64,000 nt of DNA from Coix lacryma-jobi var. lacryma-jobi (GCA_009763385.1 CM019824.1:106348660-106412659), one strand, 5' to 3'; positions 1 to 12,526 are shown, counted from the first letter of the stretch. A program made the numbers and translations. Notes: generated from the sequence alone by a model not told the origin.

Positions 1-926
1 CACCCACCTCCCATCCCATCTCAGTCATTTGCTCTTTGCCTTCTAGGTTTTCCTGGTCTCCCAATCCCCTGCTGTAGCAACTGAGATCCGTAGAGAACCA
101 TACCTCTGTGTACTGGAGATTTTGAGGAAGTGAGATCGTAATCTCACTATTGTAGCGTGTGGTAGCCACACGGTTGCAGATCGATGTGTTGATTCGCGTT
201 TTGTTCGTGTTCTTCGTGTTCTTCGTTTCTCCGCGTTTTTCCCATCACTCGATCTCCCTCTCTACTGTGTCTTTTCGAAATCCGTTTGAATCAACTTGTT
301 CTTTATAGTGAGGAGATCATTTCCACCGAAGGAATTCATCAAAATCCTCACGAACAAGTAGATAGGGTTGATTTCGTTTTCGTGGCGCTTTTTCGTTCAT
401 ACTCCTTCCCTTTTGATTTCCCGGTGATTGAGTTGATTTGAGCGGATGATTTCTTGGGGATAGTCTCCTAACTACCTAGTGATCATCTTCTCCAAGTTTG
501 GGAACGTGGGATTGTGATTTGATTTGGATTTGGGAAGTTGTGTGTGAAGGGCGACTGAATTCACCTTCACTGAGTGGTCGCGGACAGTCCGCGGTTTGAC
601 CGGCGGATAGTCCGCGCGTCGGGGGCAAGCCGGAACAGGTTTGCGGACAGTCCACAGTAGGCGCGGACAGTCCGGGACTTGGAGTCCGGACAGTTCGGGA
701 ATTGGCTGTAGGCTGAGCTTTAGTGCATTCGCTCTCCCGAGTTCTTCACTTGGTTTCCAGACTTCTCATTTGGTCCTAGAGTTGACCAAGGAACCTCTCT
801 AGGTATCTTTGCTACTTGTTAGCATTGGTATTTGGAGATTTCTCGACGTAGCCTTCCATCTACGTTCGGGACTTGGTTTTGGAGGGTCGAACTTGTGCCG
901 GTGCTTTTGACGCTTGGTTCGCTATC
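1..926 (+). repeat. 5' LTR of Copia A, first piece (truncated by window)
   Basis: This piece matches 28421-29478 of the 3' LTR almost base for base. The main difference is a block of about 130 bp present in the 3' LTR (around 29045-29180) and missing here near 635. It is rich in the palindromic motif CGGACAGTCCG between 580 and 700. No gene is present. It ends at the CTATC target duplication of element D (922-926). Confidence 0.88.
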
Positions 927-2888
927 TGTTGACGCAAAACGTGACACCTCATGCCAAGCACACAGCAAGCCGAAAAGCTAGCTTCAATCGGGTGCCCAGA
1001 ATGTGCTGAACCCGGAGACGTGCCAGTCGGTTTGACCTTAAAACCAACAAGGGAAAAGACTGTGAGAATACCTTTGGAACATGCCGGATAAAACCAGACA
1101 GTTCCATATGTACGGCTTTGAAAGCCAATCACGACAGCACACAGCTATAGAAGCTATCTGTCAGAGCATGTTTATAAAGTCATTCGGCTAGTATGAAAAC
1201 AGAGTATGTAAAGCATATTAACTACCGAATGCATATGTAAAGAAAGACATGCTTGAACAAATTAAAGATATTATAAACAGGTAACTTGCAAATATAGATC
1301 TATTCAAATAACACATGCATAGGCTAATCCAACTAATTTGCCGCACGTTTAGTCTTCATAAACCGGTCAGGTATAAACTCAAGCAAAGCTAATCCACCGC
1401 ATGATACCACTTGCTATAAGTCTACACCACTTCTTATAATTAGATTAATCCACCGCATGATACAATCTAATTATAACAAGCTAAAAGCATGCATGTATTT
1501 GAACAGATCTATAAAAGCTCATTACTCGTTTAAGCTTAACCAAAATAGGCAAACCAGCCGAATTGGGGTCCATGAAGAAGGAACAAACAAGCAAACACGA
1601 TTAAACTAATCTAAAACCTGCATCTGCCGCACGATACCTAGTTTTATTAGAGCCTAATCGTAAATGACATGCGTGAACCCACGACATGTAACAATCTGGA
1701 TTGAACTTTGATTCGGCCACCATGATATTATGATTAGCAAAAGCACAAGCAAACTTGTGAGAACAAGGCCGAAAAAAGATCAATCTAGATTGGGCAAAAG
1801 AGTGTTACCAGAATTAAATAAATAAAACATATAACACATGATAACTTGATGAATCTATCAGATCTGTCAAATCTAATAGAGCCGATAACTATTTTTACTC
1901 ATGACTTAATCCGCCGCACGATACAAGGCACAAGCAAAAACTTCCCGTCATAAGCTTAAATCCGCCGCACGATACTAAGCTTAACATACGAGACTACTTG
2001 CATCATATCTAAATCCACCGCATGATACTAGACATGATAGCAAGGTTGCCGGGACTTACGGTGGTCGACAGATCGATGATTCCTCTCGAAGACCTCGACG
2101 ACACGACTAAGGACTCGAAGATGGCACGGGGCCGGTTTGTATTGATGTGGTTGTGAACACTTTTTACAATAGCCAAAGGTTTATATTTATACCCTGGACG
2201 CAATACAAGTCCTAAGAGGACATGACTTTGAAATATTAAAGGAAAATACAATATTCTTGGCCTTCAATTCATTTCGGAATCTTCATTGCCTTAATTGTCG
2301 CAATTTTGTTGCCCGATCGGCTCTTGCCTCCGTCGTTTCAATGGAAACTCCTTTTCTCAAAATAGCCGACCGCATGAGCAGTTGCCGAATCCTTGGAAAC
2401 TAGCCGACCGCATGGGTACTTGCCGAATGCCTCATACGCCCATCTCCGCACACTGGACATGCACGCCGTCTTCTAGCCTTTCCTTCATCGTGAAGCCATT
2501 CATGCTAAATATAGAACTGGACGTCGAGATGTGCATGCTTTATATATATTCCTTCATCGTGAGGCCATTTATGCTAAATATAGAACTGGACATCGAGATG
2601 TGCATGCTTTATATATATTTATATTTAAATTGCCTTCTTTGCTTGCTTGTCACATCACAACGCCACCAAATCCAACTCCTGGCCAACGAGATCAGACCCC
2701 TCTGGCTTCTTGAATACTCATTTAATCTGTCACGGTCATGGTCGATTATCCTCATGATCGGCTTCTCTTGCCATATCTACTTCCTGAATGGAGTAACCGA
2801 CCGCTTGGCCGTCTACCGAATGCTCTTCTCACTGCTCGATGGGTCCACCTGTTATCTTCTCAATGTTGACCAAAATCCAGTGTTAACA
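927..2888 (-). repeat. LTR of element D (3' LTR in element orientation)
   Basis: The LTR is 1962 bp and a near-identical copy lies at 5401-7364. It contains at least six copies of a degenerate 15-mer (TCYRCCGCAYGATAC) between 1390 and 2030. It also has a tandemly duplicated ~70-bp segment (about 2480-2617), each copy ending in a minus-strand TATA-like sequence. Open frames across it have no similarity I recognise and are treated as chance. Confidence 0.9.
2480..2617 (-). promoter_or_regulatory. Tandemly duplicated core promoter of element D LTR
   Basis: A ~70-bp unit occurs twice in tandem. Read on the minus strand, each unit begins with a TATATAAAG-type TATA box (around 2538-2549 and 2607-2617) followed by GCATGCACATCTCGACGTCC. 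The same duplication is present in the other LTR near 6955-7095. Placement upstream of the transcribed R/U5 part fits the minus orientation. Promoter function is inferred from the TATA motif only. Confidence 0.5.
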
Positions 2889-5400
2889 CAGGCCCCCCTA
2901 GTTCGGATGAATTGTCATGCTTCGAACTATTTGATCTCTGTTGGTCTTCTTCAAAAAGTCAAGAAATCCACTGATAGCAATAACATTTTCTCACCATGTT
3001 TCCATAATTTTGCCTGTAAAACAATAATTCTCCAATACATGTGGAAACAAGTTAGTTGCAAATGCATATGTGTATAAATATTATAGTTCTTCCATTTTAT
3101 TGATCAGAAGATGCTGCAATGCCGATTACACCTCAGAAGTATCATATTTTATAACCAAAATTTCTTTTAAACTTGAATAAAATTGTACCTTACTCATCCA
3201 TCCGTCTCTTTAATTATGGGGCTTTAGATCTCACTGAGTCCTCAAGCGATTGCAAAACAGAATAGCTACAGAAAATGCTTATCTTTTACCCCTTGATCAC
3301 TTTTCATCCAGAGTTTTTATCATTATCTTTATATAAAATTGTGTCACATAATATTGCAAAGTCAAAGACTCGACCATAAGGAGATACAAGCCATAAACCT
3401 AGATCAAGAAGTGCAAGTGAATATTTTATTACCTTTTCTTTTGCATATGTCATTCTCCCTACCTTTTAAAATTATGAGGCTACTGGGCCTTCGGTCATCT
3501 TTTATTTTATTTGGCGGTCACTTGACCTTTTCTTTTTCATATTTTATTTGGGCGGTCACTTGACCCTTTTTTTCAGTTCTGGCGGACACGTGTCCTTCGT
3601 TTTTATTTCTGAGATTTATAGAATAGCCTCATATTTTAAGCAAAGAGAGAATGCACATGCAAAACACTTATTAGTTTATAACGTGTACGTGAATCTTGAT
3701 CTTGAGAATATGACTATAATCTCAACTAGTAGCCACAATGATTTGACAGTGCTCAATATGACATTAAGTAAATTTTATTATTTCATTAAATCTCCGAATT
3801 TCAAGTATCTCTGAGAATAATGTCATATCAAATTCTACCTCTATTCATATCCCATAACTACTTTCAGACAAAGTTTAAATTCTATGCAACCCACAAATTT
3901 CAAAGACTTCAAGATAAATATAATAACCATTAGACCCAAATCTTAAAGAAATCAAAGCTATAAACCAGACACAGGTGAAACATAAAATAGAGCATCTATT
4001 TATCATTTCAACAATGGATAACCCAAAATATTTATATCACATATTCATAGAGTGGATTTTTTTTAGGTTTTTTTTAGTGCGGAGACGCAACATGAGAGGT
4101 TTCGCTTTTTAATGATTTTAATTTTAAGCTCTGAAACTATTAGAGAAGCGAAGGTAAAATTACACAAACCACCGTTGAAGATGAAGCAGCCATTCATTTT
4201 GTCCTTCTTCACGATGGATCGCTCGATGCTGTACGATGTGTGCGTGTTGATCTCAGCCTCCCCGACACGTAGTCATAGCGGCGTAATCGATGATTCACTG
4301 GTGTCCTCCTTTCTCTCATCCGAGACGTCTTCGCCGAATACGGGTTGAAAATATTTGAAGCCAATTATAAACGTCAATCCTTCTTCTGCAAATGACTGGC
4401 TGCTTCAGATCTTGTAGCTGTTCTGACTATAAGTGAAATTGTCACCGTTGCATGTGTTTTGTTGGCACCACCTTATTCAAGGCCATTAGCAAAGGTATCT
4501 CTTTCAATATGAAGTGTGTTGAAAATGTTTTAGCCGATGGTCTTCTATCGGCCGTCCGGTTGCTAACGTCCTTTGTGCTTCTGATGTAGCCTTTCGTAAC
4601 CTTATCACCAGACTGAGCTTTTCGCGTTACTCAGGGAAAGGTAAAGTTATATTTATAGGAGCCGAAGGTTCTGTCTTATCGGCTTTTGCTTAGTATGCCT
4701 TTGACTTTCTTCTTGTTGACGAACTAGAATGCTTTAGGTAAGCATGCTGTCAGGTAACTCATGGTAGCTTCGAAGAACGTCATTTTTGATGAGGCTGAGT
4801 GTGCCGTAGAGGACGAATACGAGCTCAGCGGTGCGTGGATGTGTGCACGATGATAACTCCAGCTGATTTCTGTATGCATATCGGCCAATTAGTATATTTT
4901 CTCGTGTTGTTTTGTATCCACCGATTCCTTTCCTGAATAGCCGATTCCAAAGATGACATGCAGATAATTAGCTATCGACCAACTTCTCTCGGCATGACCC
5001 CTTGATACTCAATCGGCTATTTATAGCAGCATGCAAGTAAATCTGAGTTTGGACTTCATCTCTTTGAACATCTCCATGGAAATCTTCCTTTTACAACGTG
5101 CATGTTGTTCTTTGTTTAGCCGATGCATCACTAACACTTTGTTCATAGCTTCTGATAAAATCAACCAATACTTCTCCTTTTTTTCTGACTTATCATGATA
5201 TCGGCCATCAAACTGATTTTACTAGAAAGTTCTTCATCAAATTATATTGCACTTTATCTTTGTCACTTCTTTCGGCTGAACTTTTATTGATAAAATAAAA
5301 GTTAAACATCATCTCATCACGATCTGAAAGTGACAAATATTTGGAGAGGATCTGATGTTCGATCAAATGATTGTTGTCCCACCGAGCATACCAAAAAGTG
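2889..5400. other. Non-coding internal region of element D
   Basis: These 2.5 kb between the LTRs are AT-rich. I see no gag zinc knuckle, protease, RT or integrase motif on either strand. Short frames occur but none resembles a known protein. At the left edge (2889-2900) is the complement of the polypurine tract. At the right edge (5376-5393) is the complement of the primer-binding site. The element would depend on proteins supplied by another element. Confidence 0.7.
5376..5393 (-). promoter_or_regulatory. Primer-binding site of element D
   Basis: The minus strand reads TGGTATGCTCGGTGGGAC, eight bases after the end of the LTR in element orientation. It begins TGG, complementary to a tRNA CCA end. 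I did not assign the tRNA. The site fixes the orientation of D. Confidence 0.55.
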
Positions 5401-7364
5401 TGTTGACGCAAAATGTGACACCTCACACCAAGCACACAGCAAGCCGAAAAGCTAGCTTCAATCGGGTGCCCGGAATGTGCTGAACCCGGAGACGTGCCAG
5501 TCGGTTTGACCTGAAAACCAACAAGGGAAAAGACTGTGAGAATACCTTTGGAACATGCCGGATAAAACCAGACAGTTCCATATGTACGGCTTTGAAAGCC
5601 AATCAGGACGGCACACAACTATAGAAGCTGTCTGTCAGAGCATGTTTATAAAGTCATTCGGCTAGTATGAAAACAAAGTATGTAAAGCATATTAACTACC
5701 GAATGCATATGTAAAGAAAGACATGCTTGACCAAATTAAAGATATTATAAACAGGTAACTTGCAAATATAGATCTATTCAAATAACACATGCATAGGCTA
5801 ATCCAACTAATCTGCCGCACATTTAGTCTTCATAAACCGGTCAGGTATAAACTCAAGCAAAGCTAATCCACCGCATGATACCACTTGCTATAAGTCTACA
5901 CCACTTCTTATAATTAGATTAATCCACTGCATGATACAATCTAATTATAACAAGCTAAAAGCATGCATGTATTTGAACAGATCTATAAAAGCTCATTACT
6001 CGTGTAAGCTTAACCAAAATCGGCAAACCAGCCGAATTGGGGTCCATGAAGAAGGAACAAACAAGCAAGCACGATTAAACTAATCTAAAACCTGCATCTG
6101 CCGCACAATACCTAGTTTTATTAGAGCCTAATCGTAAATGACATGCGTGAACCCGCGACATGTAACAATCTGGATTGAACTTTGATCCGACCACCATGAT
6201 ATTATGATTAGCAAAAGCACAAGCAAACTTGTGAGAACAAGGCCGAAAAAAGATCAATCTAGATTGGGCAAAAGAGTGTTACAAGAATTAAATAAATAAA
6301 ACATATAACACATGATAACTTGATGAATCTATCAGATCTGCCAAATCTAATAGAGCCGATAACTATTTTTACTCATAACTTAATCCGCCGCACGATACAT
6401 GGCACAAGCAAAAACTTCCCGTCATAAGCTTAAATCCGCCGCACGATACTAAGCTTAACATACGAGACAACTTGCATCATATCTAAATCCACCGTATGAT
6501 ACTAGACATGATAGCAAGGTTGTCGGGACTTACGGAGGTCGACGGATTGATGATTCCTCTCGAAGAACTCGACGACACGACTAAGGACTTGAAGATGGCA
6601 CGGGGCCGGTTTGTATTGATGTGGTTGTGAACACTTTTTACAATAGCCAAGGGTTTATATTTATACCCTGGACGCAATACAAGTCCTAAGAGGACACGAC
6701 TTTGAAATATTAAAGGAAAATACAATATTCTTGGCCTTCAACTCCTTTCGGAATCTTCATTGCCTTAATTGTCGCAATTTTGTTGCCCGATCGGCTCTTG
6801 CCTCCATCATTTCAATGGAAACTCCTTTTCTCAAAATAGCCGACCGCATGAGCAGTTGCCGAATCCTTGGAAACTAGCCGATCGCATGGGAACTTGCCGA
6901 ATGCCTCATACGCCCATCTCTGCACACTGGACATGCACGCCGTCTTCTAGCCTTTCCTTCATCGTGAAGCTATTTATGCTAAATATAGAACTGGACGTCG
7001 AGATGTGCATGCTTTATATATATTCCTTCACCGTGAGGCCATTTATACTAAATATAGAACTGGACGTCGAGATGTGCATGCTTTATATATATATTTATAT
7101 TTAAATTGCCTTCTTTGCTTGCTTGCCACATCACAACGCCACCAAATCCAACTCCTGGCCAACGAGATCAGACCCCTCTGGCTTCTTGAATACTCGTTTA
7201 ATCTGTCACGGTCATGGTCGATTATCCTCATGATCGGCTTCTCTTGCCATATCTACTTCCTGAATGGAGTAACCGACCGCTTGGCCGTCTACCGAATGCT
7301 CTTCTCACTGCTCGTTGGGTCCACCTGTTATCTTCTCAATGTTGACCAAAATCCAGTGTTAACA
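5401..7364 (-). repeat. LTR of element D (5' LTR in element orientation)
   Basis: The LTR is 1964 bp and nearly identical to 927-2888, including the repeated RCCGCAYGATAC motifs and the duplicated TATA segment. It is followed by the CTATC target duplication. Confidence 0.9.
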
Positions 7365-7369
7365 CTATC

Positions 7370-7548
7370 GCTTTGTGGTGCCTCGCTGTGATCCTAGGGA
7401 TTATCCATCCTCTTCCAAGGGTCGTGGGCATCACGGTTTCGATCGAAGCTTTTGGGGTTGATTTTGGGGGCAAAAGGCCAAAGTTTCGAGAGAAATTTTT
7501 GAGCTCCCATTCATCCCCCTCTGGTCGCTTTGCTATTGCATTCTCGGG
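7370..7548 (+). repeat. 5' LTR of Copia A, second piece
   Basis: This is the continuation of A's LTR after D, matching 29479-29614 plus 44620-44663 of the 3' LTR. It ends in TCGGG, the left (one-base-mutated) target duplication of chromovirus C. Confidence 0.88.
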
Positions 7549-10500
7549 TGTAACACTGTGGTGTTAAGCAAACTAAAACTTGACATGTCATCATATGCAC
7601 TAGCATTTCATCTGAGTTGATAACCTAATTATGCATTCACTAAAAACAAGTTTAATTCATCGTGCTTGTGCTTAGTTGATAAGGAGTGTTTAAGTTTGAA
7701 ACCCTAGTTTATGTTTTCTTAGGTGATGAATAATGCTTTTATGCTATATATAAGGGTACTATGGTAATTTCTAATATAGTAATGGAATCTTTACCAAATC
7801 TTGGTATTGTGTCTCAAAGGTGTATTTGGAACATGTTTCAAGTCACCATTGAGGTATAATTAAAATTTTGGTTGGAATTCATTTAAGTAATGTTATTAAT
7901 TTAAAAACCCTATTTTATCCCCTTTCTTATCAATCAAAATATAAAAAGAATTTGAGTATGCTTTAAAAAGCAAAGTTGCTCCATTTTTGATAAGGATCAA
8001 CTTTGATGTATAAAGTTTTTCAAGTTTTTATTCGAAATCAGAAGTAATGGTGAAAATACCCTTTTGCCCTAATTGTCCCCTTTTGATTTGCAAACCCTAA
8101 TTCAAAATCTAAGCATATTTTGCATATGTTGCAAAAATAAAAGATGTTCAGTATTGAATTCTGAGCATTTGATATTTTAACATATTTTCAACTTATATTA
8201 AAAAATCTGAGGTAATTTCATATAAACTGAATGGGTATAATGGTCAAAGGGGGGGATAAGCTTCTGCCCCTGTTCATGGCGGCAGGGAGCCGATCTTTTG
8301 ATCGCTCCTGCCTGCGTGTAGGGCGTCGAACTCTCTCTATTGAGCGCGCAACTGAGCCGTGGCATAGCCAAGCAGCTGCTGGCGCTCTCCCTCGCGTCGT
8401 GGCGCATCCTCCTACGCTCGCCGTCGTCGTGTTGACACCAAGGCGCCGACGGGAACAATCTTACCCTAATCCCAAAATTCACCGCACCCAAGCGTCCTCA
8501 TCCACTTTTGACCGCATATATAACTTCTTTACTTCCTTGCGCATCTTCAGAACCCATCCATTCGATCTCTACTGCCTCAGAGAGCTCGAGCTCGCCGTTC
8601 TTCTTCCTGCCGGGCAAAATCGCCGCCGAGCTCGACATCACCGTGGTCAGCCCAACCGGGCACTCCTCTACTCTTCCTGTCTCCTGTTTCCATTTCACCT
8701 TGACTCCAAAGCACTCATCGGCTCGGTGGTTTTCTGTTTGACGCTCAGGTCTCACCGGAACATCACTTTCTTCGCCGGAGTTCGCCGCCGCAAGCCACTG
8801 CACCGTGGAACTTTCTTCTCCGTCCCTCTTCCGCTCGAACCCGCTACACAGCCAGCATCAGGGTGAGCTACTGGAGCTTCCTAGCCCCTCTGTTCTCTTG
8901 CTACCAGTCTGGGTTCGCCGGAACAGCTCCGCCGCGGTTCGGTCCGCCGCCGTGCGTGGCCCGACCTCTCTGGAGTAGTAGCGTTTAGGGTTAGAGGCTC
9001 TATCGGCCGCGGGTGACTCGCCGGTGCTGGTGCTCGCGTCCGTTAGGTCTCTACTGGCCGGAGTTGGCCGGCGTAAGGCTCGCCGGCGCTCGGTGCGCCA
9101 CCGTTCGCTCGGGCCAGGGTCGGGGACCTCCTGTTTGCGAAGACGACTTTTTACAGGGTGTTGGTTGCAAAGTCCGTGACTCAGGTGAATAGCGCCATGG
9201 ACTGCGGGTTAGTTTCATTCAAGCCGAAGGGCTTTTCTACAAAAGCGCCGAGGCGCGCGTGCGGGAGCCAGGCCGGGCCTGTTTTCGAGCGCGCTGGGCC
9301 GCGCTAGACTGGGCCGAAAGCCCAATTTGGGCTAGAATGGTGTTTTTCTTTTTATGGCTTTATGCACAGTAGCTAGTTTTGTTGTTTTTGCTATAATTTT
9401 TCTATAGATCTATTAATTGTGAAATTTGACATGATGGATGATAGCATGTCTGTGCTAATATAAAAATTATGAAACTTGTGTTTGGAGCACTTTTACTATG
9501 CCAATAAAATCTGTACTTTAATTAATAAATGCAACTTTGATGAATTATGTAATTTTCTGTGTTTCTCCAAAAATCATGAAATTTGACATGTGAGTTTATG
9601 TCACTGATATCTACCTTCATGATTAATTTCAGCTCTATTTGAGTAAGTATGATTTGTGTATAAATAAAGGGCTAATTAAAATGGCTTATAGAATAAAAAG
9701 AAATAGTTAATCACTTTGGATTTGTGTGAATTTTGGAATTGTTTGACAACCAGGGTAACATTAGCATGATTTGCTCCATGGTTATGGATTCCTTTATGCT
9801 AATGACCTTTTGTTGCTTGTTAGTTACCTAACCTTGCTTAATAGAGATAATAAAATTTGCTTAAGTAATAATATGTAGTTTAATAGCTAATTTGGTTTTG
9901 TTGATTTGCAACTTTACCGTGATGAAAGATTGTATGAATAAATGTCTACAGCTTAGAAAATTTCCATCTTTACCATGATCATGTCATAAGCATCTCATTG
10001 ATCATGCATATGCACTTCTACGTGTAGATCTCGTTTCGGAAGGACCGGATCCTCAGTGGGTTTCTCTTGAGTGTGTGGATCCTTCTGGATTTTTAGAATC
10101 TCCGGACTTCGCTAATCAACAAGGCAAGCCCTGGACATTAAACATATCCTTGTATTTTTATAAAGTTATTTATATCACTTGAGTTAATATGATGCATTAA
10201 GTGAATAGGAGTTGAGTGAACCCTATTTGATGCATTACCAACCTTGATGATTCCAATACTTAACCTTGATACCCGTTTTATGAAAATACTTAGTATGCTT
10301 AGCCATGCTTTACTTACTTCATAATAGTAAGTGCTTTTAAAAATGGTTGCTATGTTATGGAAAGAATGAATCTTGTGACAACAGGATAATGATAGTAACT
10401 TACATCAAGAATGGAGTCTTGTTGTAAGGTTACTCAACCTAGGACCTTATCGTTGTTGGCCTGCTGTGATTGAGACCTTTGAGTACAGCCCACATGCGGT

Positions 10501-11491
10501 GGTAAGCCTCGTCTATAGCTATTCCGATACTTGAGAATGGATAACCGCGTACTGGGAGTGGAGAGATGGCAGGAGTAGCGTGTACCCTCGGGGCTATGAG
10601 ATAGTCGGGTTCGAGGTGTACTGTACTCTCGGGTGACGCTGGATCCGTTCTTGTATGGGAGGATCTATAGATAGGGTTGACGTATGCAAGATTAAGTTCT
10701 ACGTATGTCGTGTGGTACTGAATCCCCAGCTGGGTTAATCGATTCGAATCGCCGTGTTTCCTCGGATATGGAGCCTCAATCCACTGACCCGCACCGTAGT
10801 AATGAATGGAATCTTGATGAAATGAGAACGAAAGATGTGGTATGCGTATGAAGGTTTGAGAATCTTTGGATAGTTATAAAGTTTAATCTTGAGTTAAAAC
10901 TTGAAAATAGGCTTTACTTTTAATAAGCTTTTATGCAAAAGAAATGTTTGGATCTTGCTAAAGCCTTACCTTGAATCCCTATAGCCTTCATACCTGAGTC
11001 TTCTCCTCTTTTTAGACGGTTAAGTCTTGTTGAGTACTTTTGTACTCAAGGTTTGTTAACCTTTGTTGCAGGTGAGTTCATTGATCATCCTTTTGGTGGT
11101 CAATGTTTCTTCACTCTTGTGGAGGAGAGTGATAATGACTCTGATGTTTGACCTTGGGCAAGTAACAAAAATTTGTGTGGTATATGTAATATGAAGTTCC
11201 GAACCTTTTATGTAATAAGTACCTATGGGTTATAAACTTTTGAACCTAAGTTTCGATCTATGTTATATAACCTTTCCGCTTTTACTCTGATTTATCTTAT
11301 CTATAAAACTGTTGTAATACTGTGATGCTTGACGAGGGAATTCCTGAGAAGAATGTAACGTGGATGATTCGGGTTTCCCGAGGACACCCGACAGATCTCT
11401 TGAGTCATTTGGAACTCATGCACGCCAATCAGAAGTCTTTAGAACGATGATGGGTGCATGTGGGCCACTTAATTCAGGAGGTTCTGCCACA
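7549..11491 (+). repeat. 5' LTR of chromovirus C
   Basis: The LTR is 3943 bp with TG...CA ends. It has an AT-rich first part, then a GC-rich CpG-dense block (about 8230-9310), then AT-rich sequence to the end. A TATA box lies at 8517-8524. A strong splice-donor-like CAG|GTGAGT lies at 11069-11077. A frame of 211 codons (8231-8866) is open in both LTRs, but it crosses the TATA box and resembles no known protein, so I do not call it a gene. A segment of ~34 bp near 10020-10055 is absent from the 3' LTR. Confidence 0.92.
8517..8524 (+). promoter_or_regulatory. TATA box of C 5' LTR
   Basis: TATATAAC in a GC-rich context; the identical site in the 3' LTR is at 17203-17210. The transcript would start roughly 30 bp downstream, inside the CpG-dense block. 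Function is inferred from sequence alone. Confidence 0.55.
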
Positions 11492-11493
11492 GC

Positions 11494-11505
11494 TGGTATC
11501 AGAGC
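11494..11505 (+). promoter_or_regulatory. Primer-binding site of chromovirus C
   Basis: TGGTATCAGAGC begins two bases after the LTR end. It is complementary to the 3' end of plant initiator tRNA-Met, the usual primer of this chromovirus group. Confidence 0.85.
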
Positions 11506-11980
11506 TGGTTCCCTTAGAAAGTATAACAGTATTCATTTTTGAAAACTTCAAAAGTTTTGAGTCAAACTAAATTTCAAATTAGTTTGAGTCCAAATTGCTT
11601 CTAAGACTTGTCTTATTCTTCTAACTTACCTTAATTCGTTCTTTAGACTTATCCTTCTATCTAAATGAATATGTTTTTAATATAGTTATGGTGATATTTA
11701 TATCTAAGGAACAATGCTTATAACATTATAATATGGCCCTAAGTGTGAAAAGAAAGTTTATTCACTTTTATTATAAGTGACTACTTTAAAGTAATTATTT
11801 GTTTGATGTGTGTTTGTTCGTAAGTACGATTCATGCATCATGATTGATAACATATAATTAACTTTTCCTCTTAGGAGTTGTATTTAAATAGAGTCTATAT
11901 GTCTACCTAATTATAAAACTCTGTCTCTTAATCTTGGAACATATATAGTTCTAATATTCAAAATATAAATATTTTGGCAG

Positions 11981-12526
11981 ATGGTCCGTACCAAACAGAC
12001 TGCACGCAAGTGTACCGGACCTCGAGGTGTTCCGCGACACGTTCTTGCCCCAAGAGATGATGAACCCGTAGATAGTGTGGGAAGCAACCAGCCAGTGGTT
12101 GCTTATGAAGAAGGTGAAGGAAGTAACAGTGCCTCGTCACAACTTCAGGCGGAAGTAGACCGCCTGTACATGGAGTTGGCAAGGGCAAATGGAGAAAGGA
12201 TGAGGGGCACCAGAGAGAAGGAAGAGTTACGTGAGCAGTTGCAATACCACCACGAGCAACATCAAGAGTACGAGTGTAAGTGGAGGAAGGTCGTTGAATA
12301 GAGGAATCGGGCACGAACCCGAGTAGATGTAATGAGGGACAATCAGAACCTCATGCAGATCCACCATGCTGACCTACATAGGTAGGTGGAGGAGCTGACT
12401 GCACAGTTGCAGCCAGAACCTGCTACGCCACCTACTCCTGAGATGGAATCTGAGGTGGAAGCAGAGGAAGAAGAAGATGAGGAGTTAGAGCCGGTGGAGT
12501 ATGAGGTCTTATCTGGGGAAGAGTGA
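11981..12526 (+). pseudogene. Extra ORF with histone H3 tail-like N-terminus, coiled coil and acidic tail
   Basis: A 181-codon frame lies between the PBS and gag, interrupted in this copy by TAG at 12299 and at 12383. After the initiator Met, residues 1-9 read VRTKQTARK, against ARTKQTARK in histone H3. Allowing one inserted residue, the match continues with TG, PR and LA in order, giving 14 identities over 23 aligned positions. K4, K9, R2, R8, T3, T6 and T11 are kept, while S10 is Cys and A1 is Val. The start is the first ATG after a splice-acceptor-like TTTTGGCAG. Residues ~45-106 are a heptad-like Glu/Arg/Leu-rich stretch that looks like a coiled coil, and the last ~45 residues are strongly acidic. 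There is no histone fold, so it is not a histone gene. Capture of the start of a host H3 gene is plausible because codons also match closely. Function is unknown; a tail mimic acting on chromatin readers or modifiers is inference. Confidence 0.8.

Larger units (their letters stand above)
927..7364 (-). mobile_element. Gypsy D: non-autonomous LTR element in A's 5' LTR
   Basis: Two direct LTRs, 927-2888 and 5401-7364, start TGTTGACGC and end GTTAACA. They flank 2.5 kb without recognisable gag or pol. A perfect 5-bp duplication, CTATC, lies at 922-926 and 7365-7369. Orientation is minus: the complement of a purine tract (GGCCCCCCTA) follows the left LTR, and the complement of a primer-binding site (TGGTATGCTCGGTGGGAC on the minus strand) lies just before the right LTR. 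The PBS style resembles Tat-type Ty3/gypsy elements, so the superfamily assignment is an inference. By eye the LTRs differ at few positions, suggesting recent insertion. Confidence 0.87.

Noticed and set aside
2295..3077. 260-codon open frame across the LTR/internal border of D
   Set aside because: It crosses the LTR end and both promoter duplications, runs opposite to the element, resembles no known protein and is disrupted in the other LTR.
8231..8866. 211-codon frame present in both C LTRs (also 16917-17552)
   Set aside because: It spans the TATA box in a GC-rich block and shows no domain. Openness in both copies follows from LTR identity and not from selection.
11981..12301. A genuine histone H3 gene or pseudogene
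   Set aside because: Similarity ends after ~23 residues, the rest is coiled coil and acidic tail, and there is no histone fold. The position between PBS and gag makes it part of the element.
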